Position numbers and translations under genes: made by a program
Assembly: GCF_003691365.1 (NCBI RefSeq)
Contig: NZ_CP033087.1
Location: 1,006,501-1,070,500 of the forward strand
Source: Commensalibacter melissae
GTDB taxonomy: Bacteria; Pseudomonadota; Alphaproteobacteria; Acetobacterales; Acetobacteraceae
Direction: 5' to 3'
DNA length: 64,000 nt
The notes under the pieces: model-generated
Told to the model about the DNA's origin: nothing
What the model saw: the letters and a program-made list of their open reading frames with translations, nothing else
Databases searched by the model: none
Part shown: piece after piece, positions 18,749-27,761 of the stretch
Numbering within the stretch: position 1 is the first letter of the stretch
Layout of the letters: each line of letters starts with the position of its first letter

Positions 18749-20038
18749 TTAGTACGTATAAAGCTGTTCAAATCGAGCTCTATCTATAGGAGAAAGTAAC
18801 AGCGTTATCTGAATGATTTTTTCGCTATCATGACGCTCAAGAATTTCTCCATGATCATAAAGCCATGCTAAAGCTGAACCATCAACAATATCAATAGCAT
18901 ATGTCAATTTTTCCATTGAACATTGCAATCTTTGATCAATTTTAGAAATGAGCGAGGGTAGATTTTGTCCTGTCAAGGCAGATACACCGACAATATTATC
19001 ATTTTTGCCTGTTAATTCAGTATAATCTACGAGGTCGATTTTATTGAGAATTTCAATTGTCGATGACCTCCAGTTTTCACTCAATACATCATCTTTCACC
19101 ATCATGTCCAATACAGAAGAAACATCTTGTTGTTGTTGACGGGTCTCTGGATGTGAAATGTCTCTTACATGTAATATGATATCCGCTTCGGAAATTTCTT
19201 CAAGCGTTGCTCTAAAAGCAGCTATCAATTCAGTTGGGAGGTCGCTAATAAAACCAACTGTATCAGAAAGAATGACTGTTTTTCCTGATGGCAGATCAAT
19301 CTTGCGCATGGTGGGATCAAGTGTAGCAAAAAGTTGATCCTGAGCATGAACAGAAGCCCCTGTCAAATGATTGAATAAAGTGGATTTTCCTGCATTTGTA
19401 TAGCCAACCAAGGCAACTATAGGAAAAGGGGCTTTTCTTCGAGCCTTACGATGCAATCCTCTTGTCCTTCGAACCTGTTCAAGATCTTTTTTTAAACGAG
19501 TAATCCGTTCATCAATCAGCCTTCTATCCGCTTCAATTTGGGTTTCACCTGGCCCCCCCATAAACCCAAACCCACCTCTCTGCCTTTCTAAATGAGTCCA
19601 TGATCTAACCAGTCGGCTACGCTGATATTGAAGGTGGGCAAGTTCAACCTGTAACACACCTTCTCTGGTCTGCGCTCTTTCACCAAAAATATCCAGTATT
19701 AAGGCTGTTCGATCTATAACCTTGCAATTAAGTTCTTTTTCAAGGTTTCGTTGCTGAATCGGACTTAAACGTGCATCAAAAACAACGACTTGAATCTTTT
19801 TCTCAATAATAACAGATTTTAAATTTTCGATATTTCCCCGCCCTATTAAGGTTGAAGAACGGAATGACCGAATATTTATAATCTCTCTATAGACAATATC
19901 AATTTTAATAGATGATACTAATCCAACAATCTCATCAAGCCTAGATTCAGAATTCCTATCATTTTGTTTTAGATTTACATCCCATGGAACAATGACTGCA
20001 GCAAAATTTGATGATTTCACTGAATCGGATTCAATCAT
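18749..20038 (-). CDS. hflX: GTPase HflX
   Basis: HflX is a ribosome-binding GTPase that splits stalled or heat-stressed 70S ribosomes. The 429 residues contain the N-terminal HflX domain, a central helical GGFGFMGGPGETQIE linker motif, and the G domain with G1 GYTNAGKST (212-220), G3 DTVGFISDLP and G4 NKID. It lies 12 bases after hfq in the leftward ntr-hfq-hflX block, a common proteobacterial pairing. A C7 tract on the plus strand (19553-19559) encodes part of the GGPGE motif. Confidence 0.95.
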   Translation of the reverse strand: MIESDSVKSSNFAAVIVPWDVNLKQNDRNSESRLDEIVGLVSSIKIDIVYREIINIRSFRSSTLIGRGNIENLKSVIIEKKIQVVVFDARLSPIQQRNLEKELNCKVIDRTALILDIFGERAQTREGVLQVELAHLQYQRSRLVRSWTHLERQRGGFGFMGGPGETQIEADRRLIDERITRLKKDLEQVRRTRGLHRKARRKAPFPIVALVGYTNAGKSTLFNHLTGASVHAQDQLFATLDPTMRKIDLPSGKTVILSDTVGFISDLPTELIAAFRATLEEISEADIILHVRDISHPETRQQQQDVSSVLDMMVKDDVLSENWRSSTIEILNKIDLVDYTELTGKNDNIVGVSALTGQNLPSLISKIDQRLQCSMEKLTYAIDIVDGSALAWLYDHGEILERHDSEKIIQITLLLSPIDRARFEQLYTY

Positions 20039-20050
20039 AAGAATAAATTC

Positions 20051-20323
20051 TCACTTTTCTTCAGATGTTGTGGAAGTTGAAGTCGCTGCAGGTGCATTAA
20101 AGGGGAGTTGAACAGGTGACGAGGGCATAATCGTACTTACAGCATGTTTATAAACGAGCTGCGCATGACTTTCTCTACGTAATAATATGGAGAAATTATC
20201 AAATCCAGAAATGATTCCCTGTAATTTCACGCCATTCACTAAGAAAACAGTAACTGAAACTTTGGAACGGCGGATCTGATTTAAAAAAACATCTTGAATA
20301 TTTTGATATGTATCTTTTGACAA
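20051..20323 (-). CDS. hfq: RNA chaperone Hfq
   Basis: Hfq forms a hexameric Sm-like ring that pairs small RNAs with mRNAs. The Sm1 region ([21 protein letters not shown]) and the Sm2 motif YKHAVST are intact, and a short Pro/Ala/Ser-rich tail follows. The start is uncertain. A GTG at 20344 gives 97 residues but has no ribosome binding site. A TTG at 20323 gives 90 residues starting [11 protein letters not shown], fits other Hfq N-termini and has AAAGG seven bases upstream, so I prefer it. It follows ntrX by about 54 bases, a linkage known in alphaproteobacteria where Hfq affects nitrogen regulation. Confidence 0.93.
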   Translation of the reverse strand: MSKDTYQNIQDVFLNQIRRSKVSVTVFLVNGVKLQGIISGFDNFSILLRRESHAQLVYKHAVSTIMPSSPVQLPFNAPAATSTSTTSEEK

Positions 20324-20377
20324 AATAAAACCTTTACCAATCACTTTATGAAATTGAAACTTGCATATATTAACAGT

Positions 20378-21790
20378 TTAATTATTTATATTATTATTAT
20401 TATTTCTTTCTTCTGATCCGGTAACTCCTAACTGTTTCAATTTTCTGTGTAAAGCACTTCGTTCCATTCCAACAAAACCAGCAGTCCGACTGATATTGCC
20501 ACCAAACCGCATTAATTGAGCTTGTAAATATTGCGTTTCAAAAATATCACGAGCCTCTCTTAACGGAAGACTGATGATATCAGTTTGTGTATCGATTTTC
20601 AATAAACCCGGTGCGTTTTGACCGACATTTGATGGCAACATATCAGTACGGATGGCTTCATTAACATTTCCAGGCATCATGATTAAAAGCCGTTCCATTA
20701 AATTGCGTAATTCACGTACGTTTCCTGGCCATTCATAAGTCTGTAAGGTTGTTAGAGCATCTGCTGATAATTCAATGACTGGCACTCCGGTTAATTCAGA
20801 ATAATGCTTCAAAAAGAAAGTTGCAAGTTCAGGTATATCTTCTCTTCTTTCCTTCAAGCTTGGAATTTTCAAAGGCACAACTGCAAGACGATAATATAAA
20901 TCCTTGCGGAATCTTCCATTGGCAATTTCCTGGTTTAAATCCCTATTCGTAATGGCAATAACCCTCACATCAACCTTAACGCGGCTGGAACCGCCAACAC
21001 GTTGAAATGTTTGATCCTGTAATGCCCGAACAATCTTTCCCTGTGTTTCAAGAGGCATGTCGGCAACCTCATCTAACACCAGCGTACCTCCATGAGCCTT
21101 TTCAAGAACACCGGTACGTCTTTGCAAATTATTTTGTGTATTGCCCTCAATACCAAACAATTCCTCCTCAAATCTTGTTGGGGAAAGGGTTGCGCAATTT
21201 AATACAAAAAAAGGCCCCTCTGCTCTTTTGGATAATTTATGTATAGCTCGAGCAGCCACTTCTTTTCCCGTACCTGGCGCACCATATATTAGAACTCGAG
21301 AATTCGTTGGCGCAACACGCTCAATTTGACTTTTGACAGAATTAATGGTTTGACTTTGTCCATTTAATTTAACTTCGTATCCACTTCGGAAACGTAATTC
21401 TTCATTTTCCCTTGCCAATTTTGCAGCTTCCAGAGCACGACGGACTACTACTAGCAGATGATCTGTCTTGAAGGGTTTCTCAATAAAATCATATGCACCA
21501 TGTTGAAGTGCGGAAACAGCAGTTTCTATTGTTCCATGGCCTGATATCATGATAGTAGGAACAGCAGGTTTTTCATTTTGTATAAGTTTGAGAATTTCCA
21601 AACCATCCATTTTTGATCCTTGCAACCATATATCAAGAATGACTAAGGAAGGTCTTCTTGCATGAAAAGCCTTAATCGCTGAATCCGCATCCCCGGCAAG
21701 TCGAGTTTCGTACCCCTCATCTTGTAAAATTCCCTCAATGAGTAGTCTAATATCTGGCTCATCATCGACGATTAAAATCTCATGCGTCAT
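20378..21790 (-). CDS. ntrX: Nitrogen regulation response regulator NtrX
   Basis: NtrX is the response regulator partner of the membrane sensor NtrY. The layout is a receiver domain (phospho-acceptor Asp53, Lys105), an AAA+ domain with Walker A GAPGTGKE (170-177), Walker B LVLDE (about 237-241) and the FRKDLYYRL arginine fingers (Arg295, Arg301), and a Fis-type helix-turn-helix near residues 430-455. The sigma-54-binding GAFTGA motif is absent from its place (about 215-225), as in other NtrX proteins, so sigma-54-independent action is likely. The C-terminus is a run of Asn residues encoded by an ATT/AAT repeat. The start at 21790 has GAGGA upstream and overlaps the ntrY stop. Confidence 0.93.
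   Translation of the reverse strand: MTHEILIVDDEPDIRLLIEGILQDEGYETRLAGDADSAIKAFHARRPSLVILDIWLQGSKMDGLEILKLIQNEKPAVPTIMISGHGTIETAVSALQHGAYDFIEKPFKTDHLLVVVRRALEAAKLARENEELRFRSGYEVKLNGQSQTINSVKSQIERVAPTNSRVLIYGAPGTGKEVAARAIHKLSKRAEGPFFVLNCATLSPTRFEEELFGIEGNTQNNLQRRTGVLEKAHGGTLVLDEVADMPLETQGKIVRALQDQTFQRVGGSSRVKVDVRVIAITNRDLNQEIANGRFRKDLYYRLAVVPLKIPSLKERREDIPELATFFLKHYSELTGVPVIELSADALTTLQTYEWPGNVRELRNLMERLLIMMPGNVNEAIRTDMLPSNVGQNAPGLLKIDTQTDIISLPLREARDIFETQYLQAQLMRFGGNISRTAGFVGMERSALHRKLKQLGVTGSEERNNNNNINN
20388..20404. repeat. ATT trinucleotide microsatellite in the ntrX 3' end
   Basis: About five ATT units (plus strand) encode the run of Asn residues at the C-terminus of NtrX. Such tracts can change length by replication slippage; here a unit change would only add or remove an Asn. 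Confidence 0.75.
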
Positions 21791-24026
21791 ATTGTCCTCG
21801 TATTTGAAAAGTCAAAATTGATATTGTTCCCCGACCTTCGATCCGATCTTTTAACTGCAATGTCCCATTATGTTCTTCCATAATTTTTTTTACAATAGCG
21901 AGACCTAATCCTGTTCCCTTAGGTTTATGGGTTACATAAGGTTCAGTTAATCTTAACCTGTCCTCCTGTGGAAGACCAATTCCATCATCTTTTACTGAGA
22001 TGATAATAGTATTCTTATTTAACTCTAATGTAACCCAAATATTTCCTATGTAATTTTCATGACCGTTACTTTTTTCATTTTTCATATTTATAGCATCTGA
22101 TGCATTTTGAAACAAGTTAGTCAGAGCCTGACTTATCAATCGCGCATCACAATTCATTTCAATTTTGTCATTGGGCAAATCCGTATGATATCTTATTTCA
22201 CAATGTGCATTCTGCTGAAGAAATAATGTTTCCCTAATAATGCGTGTCACTTCGTTTGTTTTGATAACAGGTTGGGGAAGTCGAGCAAAAGATGAAAACT
22301 CATCCACCATTCTACCTATATCACCAACGTGACGTACAATTGTATCAATACACTGATTATATATATCCTGATCTTTTGATATCTCTTTAAGAAAACGTCT
22401 TCGAAGTCGTTCTGCAGAAAGTTGGATAGGTGTTAAGGGGTTTTTGATTTCGTGCGCAATTCGACGGGCGATATCTGCCCAGGCGGCTTTTCTCTGCGCC
22501 GCTTGTAAATCCGTTATATCATCAAAGGTAATTACAAATCCCTCAATTTCATTTCCCCTGATTTCTGGCCCAATCTGGGCAAGCAACATTCTACTCCCAG
22601 CAGAGGTTTTGATCTGAATTTCCTTTTGAATTAATTTATGATTGTTATTGATGATATCTATTTCTTCGGAAATAATTGATAGCAAGGGAGAGAATTCTGG
22701 TACAACATCCGTAATTTTGTGTCCTATATAATTCATTAAATCAATAGATAGAAGTTGATTTGCTGATCGATTAGGCAATTCAATTATTGCCTGCTTGTCC
22801 AACCCAATCACTCCACTGGAAACACCGGATAAAACCGCTTCGGTGAAACGTCTGCGTTCATCAATTTGCTGATTGGCCTCTATAAGCTCTTTATGCTGGA
22901 AAGAAAGTTGATTGGTCATTTGATTAAAGGCACGTGCCAAATCGGTTATTTCATCATCCTTATCATATTCAGGTACCCTAACATTGAGGTTACCCTTACT
23001 GATCTTTTGTGCAGCTAACGTCAATAACCCGACAGGACGAGCAATTTGGTTGGCAATAAAAAGACCTATCAAAATGGCCACCAAAACAACAAGCAATGCA
23101 ATCAATGCAAATATAATTACAAACATCACCTGAATTTTTGAACTTTTGTTGTTCAAATCATTATACTGCATAACAACTTTTTCAGTTTTATGCATATGAT
23201 TAAGAATAACCGGATCAACAGGCCTTATAATCAATAAAACGAGCGGCGGAGTATCGTTAATAGGAATGGCAGCACGAACTGTTTCCTCATCAGGTGAATC
23301 CAAAATTGCCACATCATTATGCGACATCAAGGTCGCTGATCGAGGCAATTGTTTGGCGTATGATGTATTATTGAATAGACCGCCCGACGCAATTATTTTT
23401 TGGGTAAAAGAGTTATAAACAAACGCGGCATTTAATCCTCTTAATGTTGCTTGAGAATCAAGAATCTGATCAAGGCTATTACTATCATCATATAGATCCT
23501 GACCTGCTTGAGCGTAATTGTTTTGAATACCTTGTATATAATTGGCCAAAGAAAAGGCTTCAGTGCGAATATTGTCATTATGTTCCTGTAAATAACCTTT
23601 TGAAGCCAGCAAAGCCTCGTTAAGCGCTGTGCTTACCCTGTTATTAAACCAGTTTTGAATGCCAAAATGAAATAAAATTGTCGCAAAAATTCCAACCAAA
23701 ATGGTTGGAACTATGGCAATAATACTAAATAACACAATTAGCTTGATATGTATTTTTGAACCAACCAATCGTCGTCTATGTTCGGAAATCAAACGAAATA
23801 TACAAAAGAATAAAGCTAATATCAATAAAACAAGAACTAATCCATTAATACTTAAAATAACAAATTGTACCGATGATTTATGAGATGTAACAATTCCACC
23901 TGAAAGAATAACAAAAGTGATGATTGTAAAAATCAAGGCCAGCACAACCAAGAAAATAGTGGCTTTTCTATTAGAAAATTTTTCAGTAACCTTATTCACT
24001 TTCTGTTTATAGATTTTTCCAGACAT
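21780..24026 (-). CDS. ntrY: Nitrogen sensor histidine kinase NtrY
   Basis: NtrY is the membrane kinase paired with NtrX. The 748 residues show N-terminal membrane segments (near 24-48, 52-80 and 95-130), a periplasmic region, a further membrane segment near 305-330, a HAMP linker, a PAS-like domain, a HisKA box with HEIKNPLTPIQLSAERLRRRF and a HATPase domain with GIGLPQE and GTGLGLAIVKK. This is the complete NtrY layout. The start overlaps the ntrC end by 31 bases and the stop overlaps the ntrX start, so translation is probably coupled along ntrC-ntrY-ntrX. Confidence 0.94.
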   Translation of the reverse strand: MSGKIYKQKVNKVTEKFSNRKATIFLVVLALIFTIITFVILSGGIVTSHKSSVQFVILSINGLVLVLLILALFFCIFRLISEHRRRLVGSKIHIKLIVLFSIIAIVPTILVGIFATILFHFGIQNWFNNRVSTALNEALLASKGYLQEHNDNIRTEAFSLANYIQGIQNNYAQAGQDLYDDSNSLDQILDSQATLRGLNAAFVYNSFTQKIIASGGLFNNTSYAKQLPRSATLMSHNDVAILDSPDEETVRAAIPINDTPPLVLLIIRPVDPVILNHMHKTEKVVMQYNDLNNKSSKIQVMFVIIFALIALLVVLVAILIGLFIANQIARPVGLLTLAAQKISKGNLNVRVPEYDKDDEITDLARAFNQMTNQLSFQHKELIEANQQIDERRRFTEAVLSGVSSGVIGLDKQAIIELPNRSANQLLSIDLMNYIGHKITDVVPEFSPLLSIISEEIDIINNNHKLIQKEIQIKTSAGSRMLLAQIGPEIRGNEIEGFVITFDDITDLQAAQRKAAWADIARRIAHEIKNPLTPIQLSAERLRRRFLKEISKDQDIYNQCIDTIVRHVGDIGRMVDEFSSFARLPQPVIKTNEVTRIIRETLFLQQNAHCEIRYHTDLPNDKIEMNCDARLISQALTNLFQNASDAINMKNEKSNGHENYIGNIWVTLELNKNTIIISVKDDGIGLPQEDRLRLTEPYVTHKPKGTGLGLAIVKKIMEEHNGTLQLKDRIEGRGTISILTFQIRGQYDA

Positions 24027-25456
24027 GTTGAGCCTTTATGTTTTTTACTCAATTCGAGAAGATTAAACATTTTCATTTTTTTACGTAATGTATTTCGATT
24101 TATTCCCAGCATTGAAGCCGTTTTCATTTGGTTGCCCTCAGCTTCCACAAGGGCCATTTCAATCAAGGGTCGCTCAACTTCCATTATAATTTTTTCATGT
24201 AAATTTGAAATTGGTTGACCTTTATTTTCAATAAAGTAACGGTTTAGATGACTTTCAATCAGTTTTGACAAAGGCTTTAATCTGTCCAATTTGAATGATT
24301 TATCAATCATGGAAGAATCATTTAAAATCTTTTTTACAAAATCAACCTCGATTGTTTCATAGGGATATAAAATCAATAAACGAGTTATGATATTTTTTAA
24401 TTCACGAATATTTCCTGGCCAACTATAAGTCAAAAAATAATCCATAGTCTCGTTAGAAAAATTTATAATATTTTGATCATTTTTTAAAAAATGTTGGATA
24501 AGTAAAGGTATATCCTCAGTTCTCTCCCTTAAAGGTGGAAGATATAATGGTGCAATATTTAAACAATAAAAGAGATCTTCTCTGAAATGCCCGGTTTTAA
24601 CCAACTCAAATAAATTGTTTTTTGATGTCGCTATGATACGGTATTTTTTTGTTTTTGAATTATTCGTTGAAAAACAAAAATTTTTTTCAAGAAATTTCAA
24701 AAGATGAAATTGAGCAGATAGTGATAACTCACCTATTTCATCCAAAAATATTGTACCTTTATAGTTTTTCTCCAGATTATCTATTTCTTTTTTATTTTCA
24801 AGAATAAAAGGAGTATATTTCAAAAGCTCATTTTCAATATCATTATCCTGTAAAATAGCCAAATTTATCGTTATAAATGAATTGTTTTTTCTATTACCAT
24901 AATTGTGTAAAACTTTTGCAACGAGCTCTTTACCTGTTCCGCTTTCTCCCGTGATAAGAACAGTCAAATCAGATTGAATTAGCCTAGCGATCATACGATA
25001 CAATTCCTGCATCGCTGTTGACTGACCAATTAAGGGTAAACTTTCTTCATGAATAATTCCATCAAAATTGTAAAAATTGACCTTTAAGGATTTTAATGCT
25101 TTTTGTACTGTTGCAATTAACTTATTAAGGTCAAATGGTTTTGGGAAATATTCAAAAATATTCTTTCTTTCAACCTCTAATGCCGTTGAAAGTGTTGATA
25201 ATGCACTTATAGCAATAATGGGTATGTCAATATTAAATGATTTAATCCTGTCAATAACATCAAAGCCATTTATATCAGGCATCATTATGTCTGTTATGAC
25301 AAGATCAACTTTATTTTTCTTAACCCAATCCAATCCCAATTCAACTTTTGTCGTTGCCATTACATTATATTCTAGTCGTGTAAAGGCCTGACTTAAAACT
25401 GTTCTGATCGAGGTATCATCATCCAGAATTAAGATTGTTGATTTTTTTATAACCAT
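23996..25456 (-). CDS. ntrC: NtrC-family nitrogen response regulator lacking GAFTGA
   Basis: NtrC is the response regulator partner of NtrB. The receiver domain is intact (Asp56 in VITDIMMP, Lys106 in FPKPFDL). The AAA+ domain keeps Walker A GESGTGKE (170-177) and Walker B TIFLDE (235-240). The C-terminus keeps the Fis helix-turn-helix (NQMKTASMLGINRNTLRKKM). The segment that should carry GAFTGA, the loop that contacts sigma-54, is replaced by unrelated residues (about 211-233). In FREDLFYCL the second arginine finger is a Cys (Cys298). It should bind DNA and ATP but probably cannot remodel sigma-54 holoenzyme. Gene order and NtrB pairing identify it as NtrC rather than another family member. 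Confidence 0.88.
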   Translation of the reverse strand: MVIKKSTILILDDDTSIRTVLSQAFTRLEYNVMATTKVELGLDWVKKNKVDLVITDIMMPDINGFDVIDRIKSFNIDIPIIAISALSTLSTALEVERKNIFEYFPKPFDLNKLIATVQKALKSLKVNFYNFDGIIHEESLPLIGQSTAMQELYRMIARLIQSDLTVLITGESGTGKELVAKVLHNYGNRKNNSFITINLAILQDNDIENELLKYTPFILENKKEIDNLEKNYKGTIFLDEIGELSLSAQFHLLKFLEKNFCFSTNNSKTKKYRIIATSKNNLFELVKTGHFREDLFYCLNIAPLYLPPLRERTEDIPLLIQHFLKNDQNIINFSNETMDYFLTYSWPGNIRELKNIITRLLILYPYETIEVDFVKKILNDSSMIDKSFKLDRLKPLSKLIESHLNRYFIENKGQPISNLHEKIIMEVERPLIEMALVEAEGNQMKTASMLGINRNTLRKKMKMFNLLELSKKHKGSTCLEKSINRK

Positions 25457-25473
25457 TTTTAATTAATTACAAC

Positions 25474-26580
25474 TTAATATCTCAGGTTCGATTTGGATTG
25501 TTTGATGGGAAGATATATCTTAAAATCAGTGAATTTCTTATTTCGTTCAACATCAATCATACCTCCATGATTTTGAACAATTTTTTTACATAAAGCTAAT
25601 CCGATTCCCAATCCATTTTCCTTGTCACTAATAAACGGATTAAAAAGATGATCTTTTATTTTTTCAGATACGCCTGCTCCAGTATCTCTAATAACAATCA
25701 ATAATGGTAAAAAATTATAGTGATGACACGCCTCTTTTATCATCAAATCTGATTGATATTTGGTTATTATACTTATTTCATCTTGATTATCAAAATTTTG
25801 CAATGCTTCTGAAGCATTTTTGATAAGATTAAGAAATAATTGTATTAATGCATCTTTATCGCCCATTATTAAAGGTAGAGATGGATCGTATAATGCATTG
25901 ATTCTGATATCTTTAGCAAAACCGTTTTTTGCGATTTGAATAACATGATTCAAAATAGCATGAATATTCAACTTCGAATATTTGATATGTTTATGCGTTT
26001 CATCAATATATCTATCAAGCATTTTACTTATGCGCTCAACTTCTGTACAAATTAAGTCGGTTAGTTTTTTATCTTCATTTGTAACAGTTTGTTGCAGCAA
26101 TTGTGCCGCACCAAGAATACCTGACAATGGGTTTTTTATTTCATGCGAAAGCATGAGTGACAGATTTTTTTCAATCTGATTGAAATCAGTTGTTTGCCGT
26201 GAATTCCTGATGATATTGAGTAAGGAATGATCATGAAATGTAACGATATATAGATCATCATTATTTTCAACTAGGGCCAGAGAAAGAAAAAATTCTTTAT
26301 TATTACTAACGTTTTTCAATCTTAATTTCATTCCGTATTGCGTAACAACACGTCTATTTTCTTTTACTTGCGTAAACAATGTTGAAAAAGATATATTTTC
26401 CAGCAAAAAATCATTCAATTCACAATAATAGGCGTATTTTCTGGAAATATTCAAAAACAATTCTGCCTGATAATTCAGATAAACAATTTTTCCGAATTGA
26501 TTGATAATCACCAATGGAAAAGGTAAAGCCTCAATTATCTCATTACTATCTGTAAAAACATGAATATTTTTGCTCATCAT
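25474..26580 (-). CDS. ntrB: Nitrogen regulation histidine kinase NtrB
   Basis: NtrB is the cytosolic kinase/phosphatase that controls NtrC in response to nitrogen status through PII. It has a PAS domain (about 10-110), a HisKA box around MLSHEIKNPLSGILGAAQLL and a HATPase domain with GAGVSEKIKDHLF and GLGIGLALCKKIVQNHGG. No membrane segment is present. The preferred start is the ATG at 26580; a TTG at 26589 would overlap the dusB stop by four bases. The gene is followed by ntrC after 17 bases, the standard dusB-ntrB-ntrC order. Confidence 0.92.
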   Translation of the reverse strand: MMSKNIHVFTDSNEIIEALPFPLVIINQFGKIVYLNYQAELFLNISRKYAYYCELNDFLLENISFSTLFTQVKENRRVVTQYGMKLRLKNVSNNKEFFLSLALVENNDDLYIVTFHDHSLLNIIRNSRQTTDFNQIEKNLSLMLSHEIKNPLSGILGAAQLLQQTVTNEDKKLTDLICTEVERISKMLDRYIDETHKHIKYSKLNIHAILNHVIQIAKNGFAKDIRINALYDPSLPLIMGDKDALIQLFLNLIKNASEALQNFDNQDEISIITKYQSDLMIKEACHHYNFLPLLIVIRDTGAGVSEKIKDHLFNPFISDKENGLGIGLALCKKIVQNHGGMIDVERNKKFTDFKIYLPIKQSKSNLRY

Positions 26581-26585
26581 AAATT

Positions 26586-27629
26586 TCAATTAACAAATTC
26601 ATGCCTTATTAAAAATTCATCACTATGGATATCATAGAATTCGTTAATTGCATAAATTACATCCCTGGCGTTGTCCATTTTATTAATTGACGCTCTGAAT
26701 GAAGCGGAATCAGGTAAGCCCGCACAATACCATGATAAATGTTTACGGGCCAATCTTAATCCAGAATATTCCCCATAATAGGTTAACATGGAATCATAAT
26801 GAGATAGAATGATCTCTTTTTCTTCCTGCAAGGTTATAGGTGCTGGAATATTCTTGCATTGCAGGTAATGGATAATCTTGGATAAAAGCCAGGGTTTTCC
26901 GTAAACACCCCGTCCAATCATAATTCCGTCAGCCTTTGATTGTTGCAAAGCAATCACAGAAGTATTGAAATCAACAATATCACCGTTAACGATTACTGGA
27001 ATTTTAACAGCTTCCTTAACATACTTCACAAAAGACCAATCTGCTTTCCCCTTATATAATTGCTGTCGTGTTCTGCCATGCACTGTAATCATTTTAATCC
27101 CACATTCTTCAGCAATTCTGGCCAATTGCGGGGCATTTAGGGATTGATGATCCCATCCCATACGCATTTTAAGCGTAACCGGAACATCAATAGCTTTAAC
27201 CACTGCTTCCAATATAATTGATGCTTTTAATTCATCCTTCATCAGGGCTGAGCCAGCTTGTTGACCCACAGCCACTTTCTTGACGGGGCAGCCAAAATTA
27301 ATATCAATAATATCAGCGCCTTTATCAACAGCGATTCGTGCCGCCTCAGCCATGGCTTGAGGATCTGAACCGGCCAATTGGGTAGAGTTCAAGCCCTTTG
27401 TAATGGGTTCAGCCATTTGCAACGTTGTCTTGTTTTCACGAATCATGGCCCATGAAGCTATCATTTCGGAAACAACCAGACCCGCACCGAATTTCTTGAC
27501 CAATTGTCTGAATGGAAAATCTGTCACTCCTGCCATAGGTGCCAGAATAACAGGATAGTTGATTATTTTATCCCCAGCAAGGCAAATCGGTTTCAAATAA
27601 GGAATGTCTTTAGCGGTATCTGTAATCAT
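26586..27629 (-). CDS. dusB: tRNA dihydrouridine synthase DusB (NifR3 family)
   Basis: DusB is an FMN-dependent enzyme that reduces uridine to dihydrouridine in the D-loop of tRNAs. The barrel motifs are visible: [12 protein letters not shown] near the N-terminus, NFGCPVKKV with the catalytic Cys, MKMRMGWD-like [24 protein letters not shown] and [10 protein letters not shown]. The ATG at 27629 gives 347 residues; a TTG at 27647 would add six. It begins the leftward dusB-ntrB-ntrC-ntrY-ntrX-hfq-hflX block, matching the nifR3-ntrB-ntrC order of other alphaproteobacteria. Confidence 0.95.
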   Translation of the reverse strand: MITDTAKDIPYLKPICLAGDKIINYPVILAPMAGVTDFPFRQLVKKFGAGLVVSEMIASWAMIRENKTTLQMAEPITKGLNSTQLAGSDPQAMAEAARIAVDKGADIIDINFGCPVKKVAVGQQAGSALMKDELKASIILEAVVKAIDVPVTLKMRMGWDHQSLNAPQLARIAEECGIKMITVHGRTRQQLYKGKADWSFVKYVKEAVKIPVIVNGDIVDFNTSVIALQQSKADGIMIGRGVYGKPWLLSKIIHYLQCKNIPAPITLQEEKEIILSHYDSMLTYYGEYSGLRLARKHLSWYCAGLPDSASFRASINKMDNARDVIYAINEFYDIHSDEFLIRHEFVN

Positions 27630-27761
27630 TTTCGGTATTTTTTTCAATTTGATTTCGTAAAATTTATCACAATTGATTTATTATTTAAAACATGATTAAT
27701 AAAGTCTTATACTTTAATTATAGTTTAACAAAAATATCTTTTTTTATACAATTCAGTTATT

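Noticed and set aside
25077-25391. 104-codon open frame on the strand opposite ntrC
   Set aside because: It mirrors the ntrC codons, has no ribosome binding site and no recognised features.
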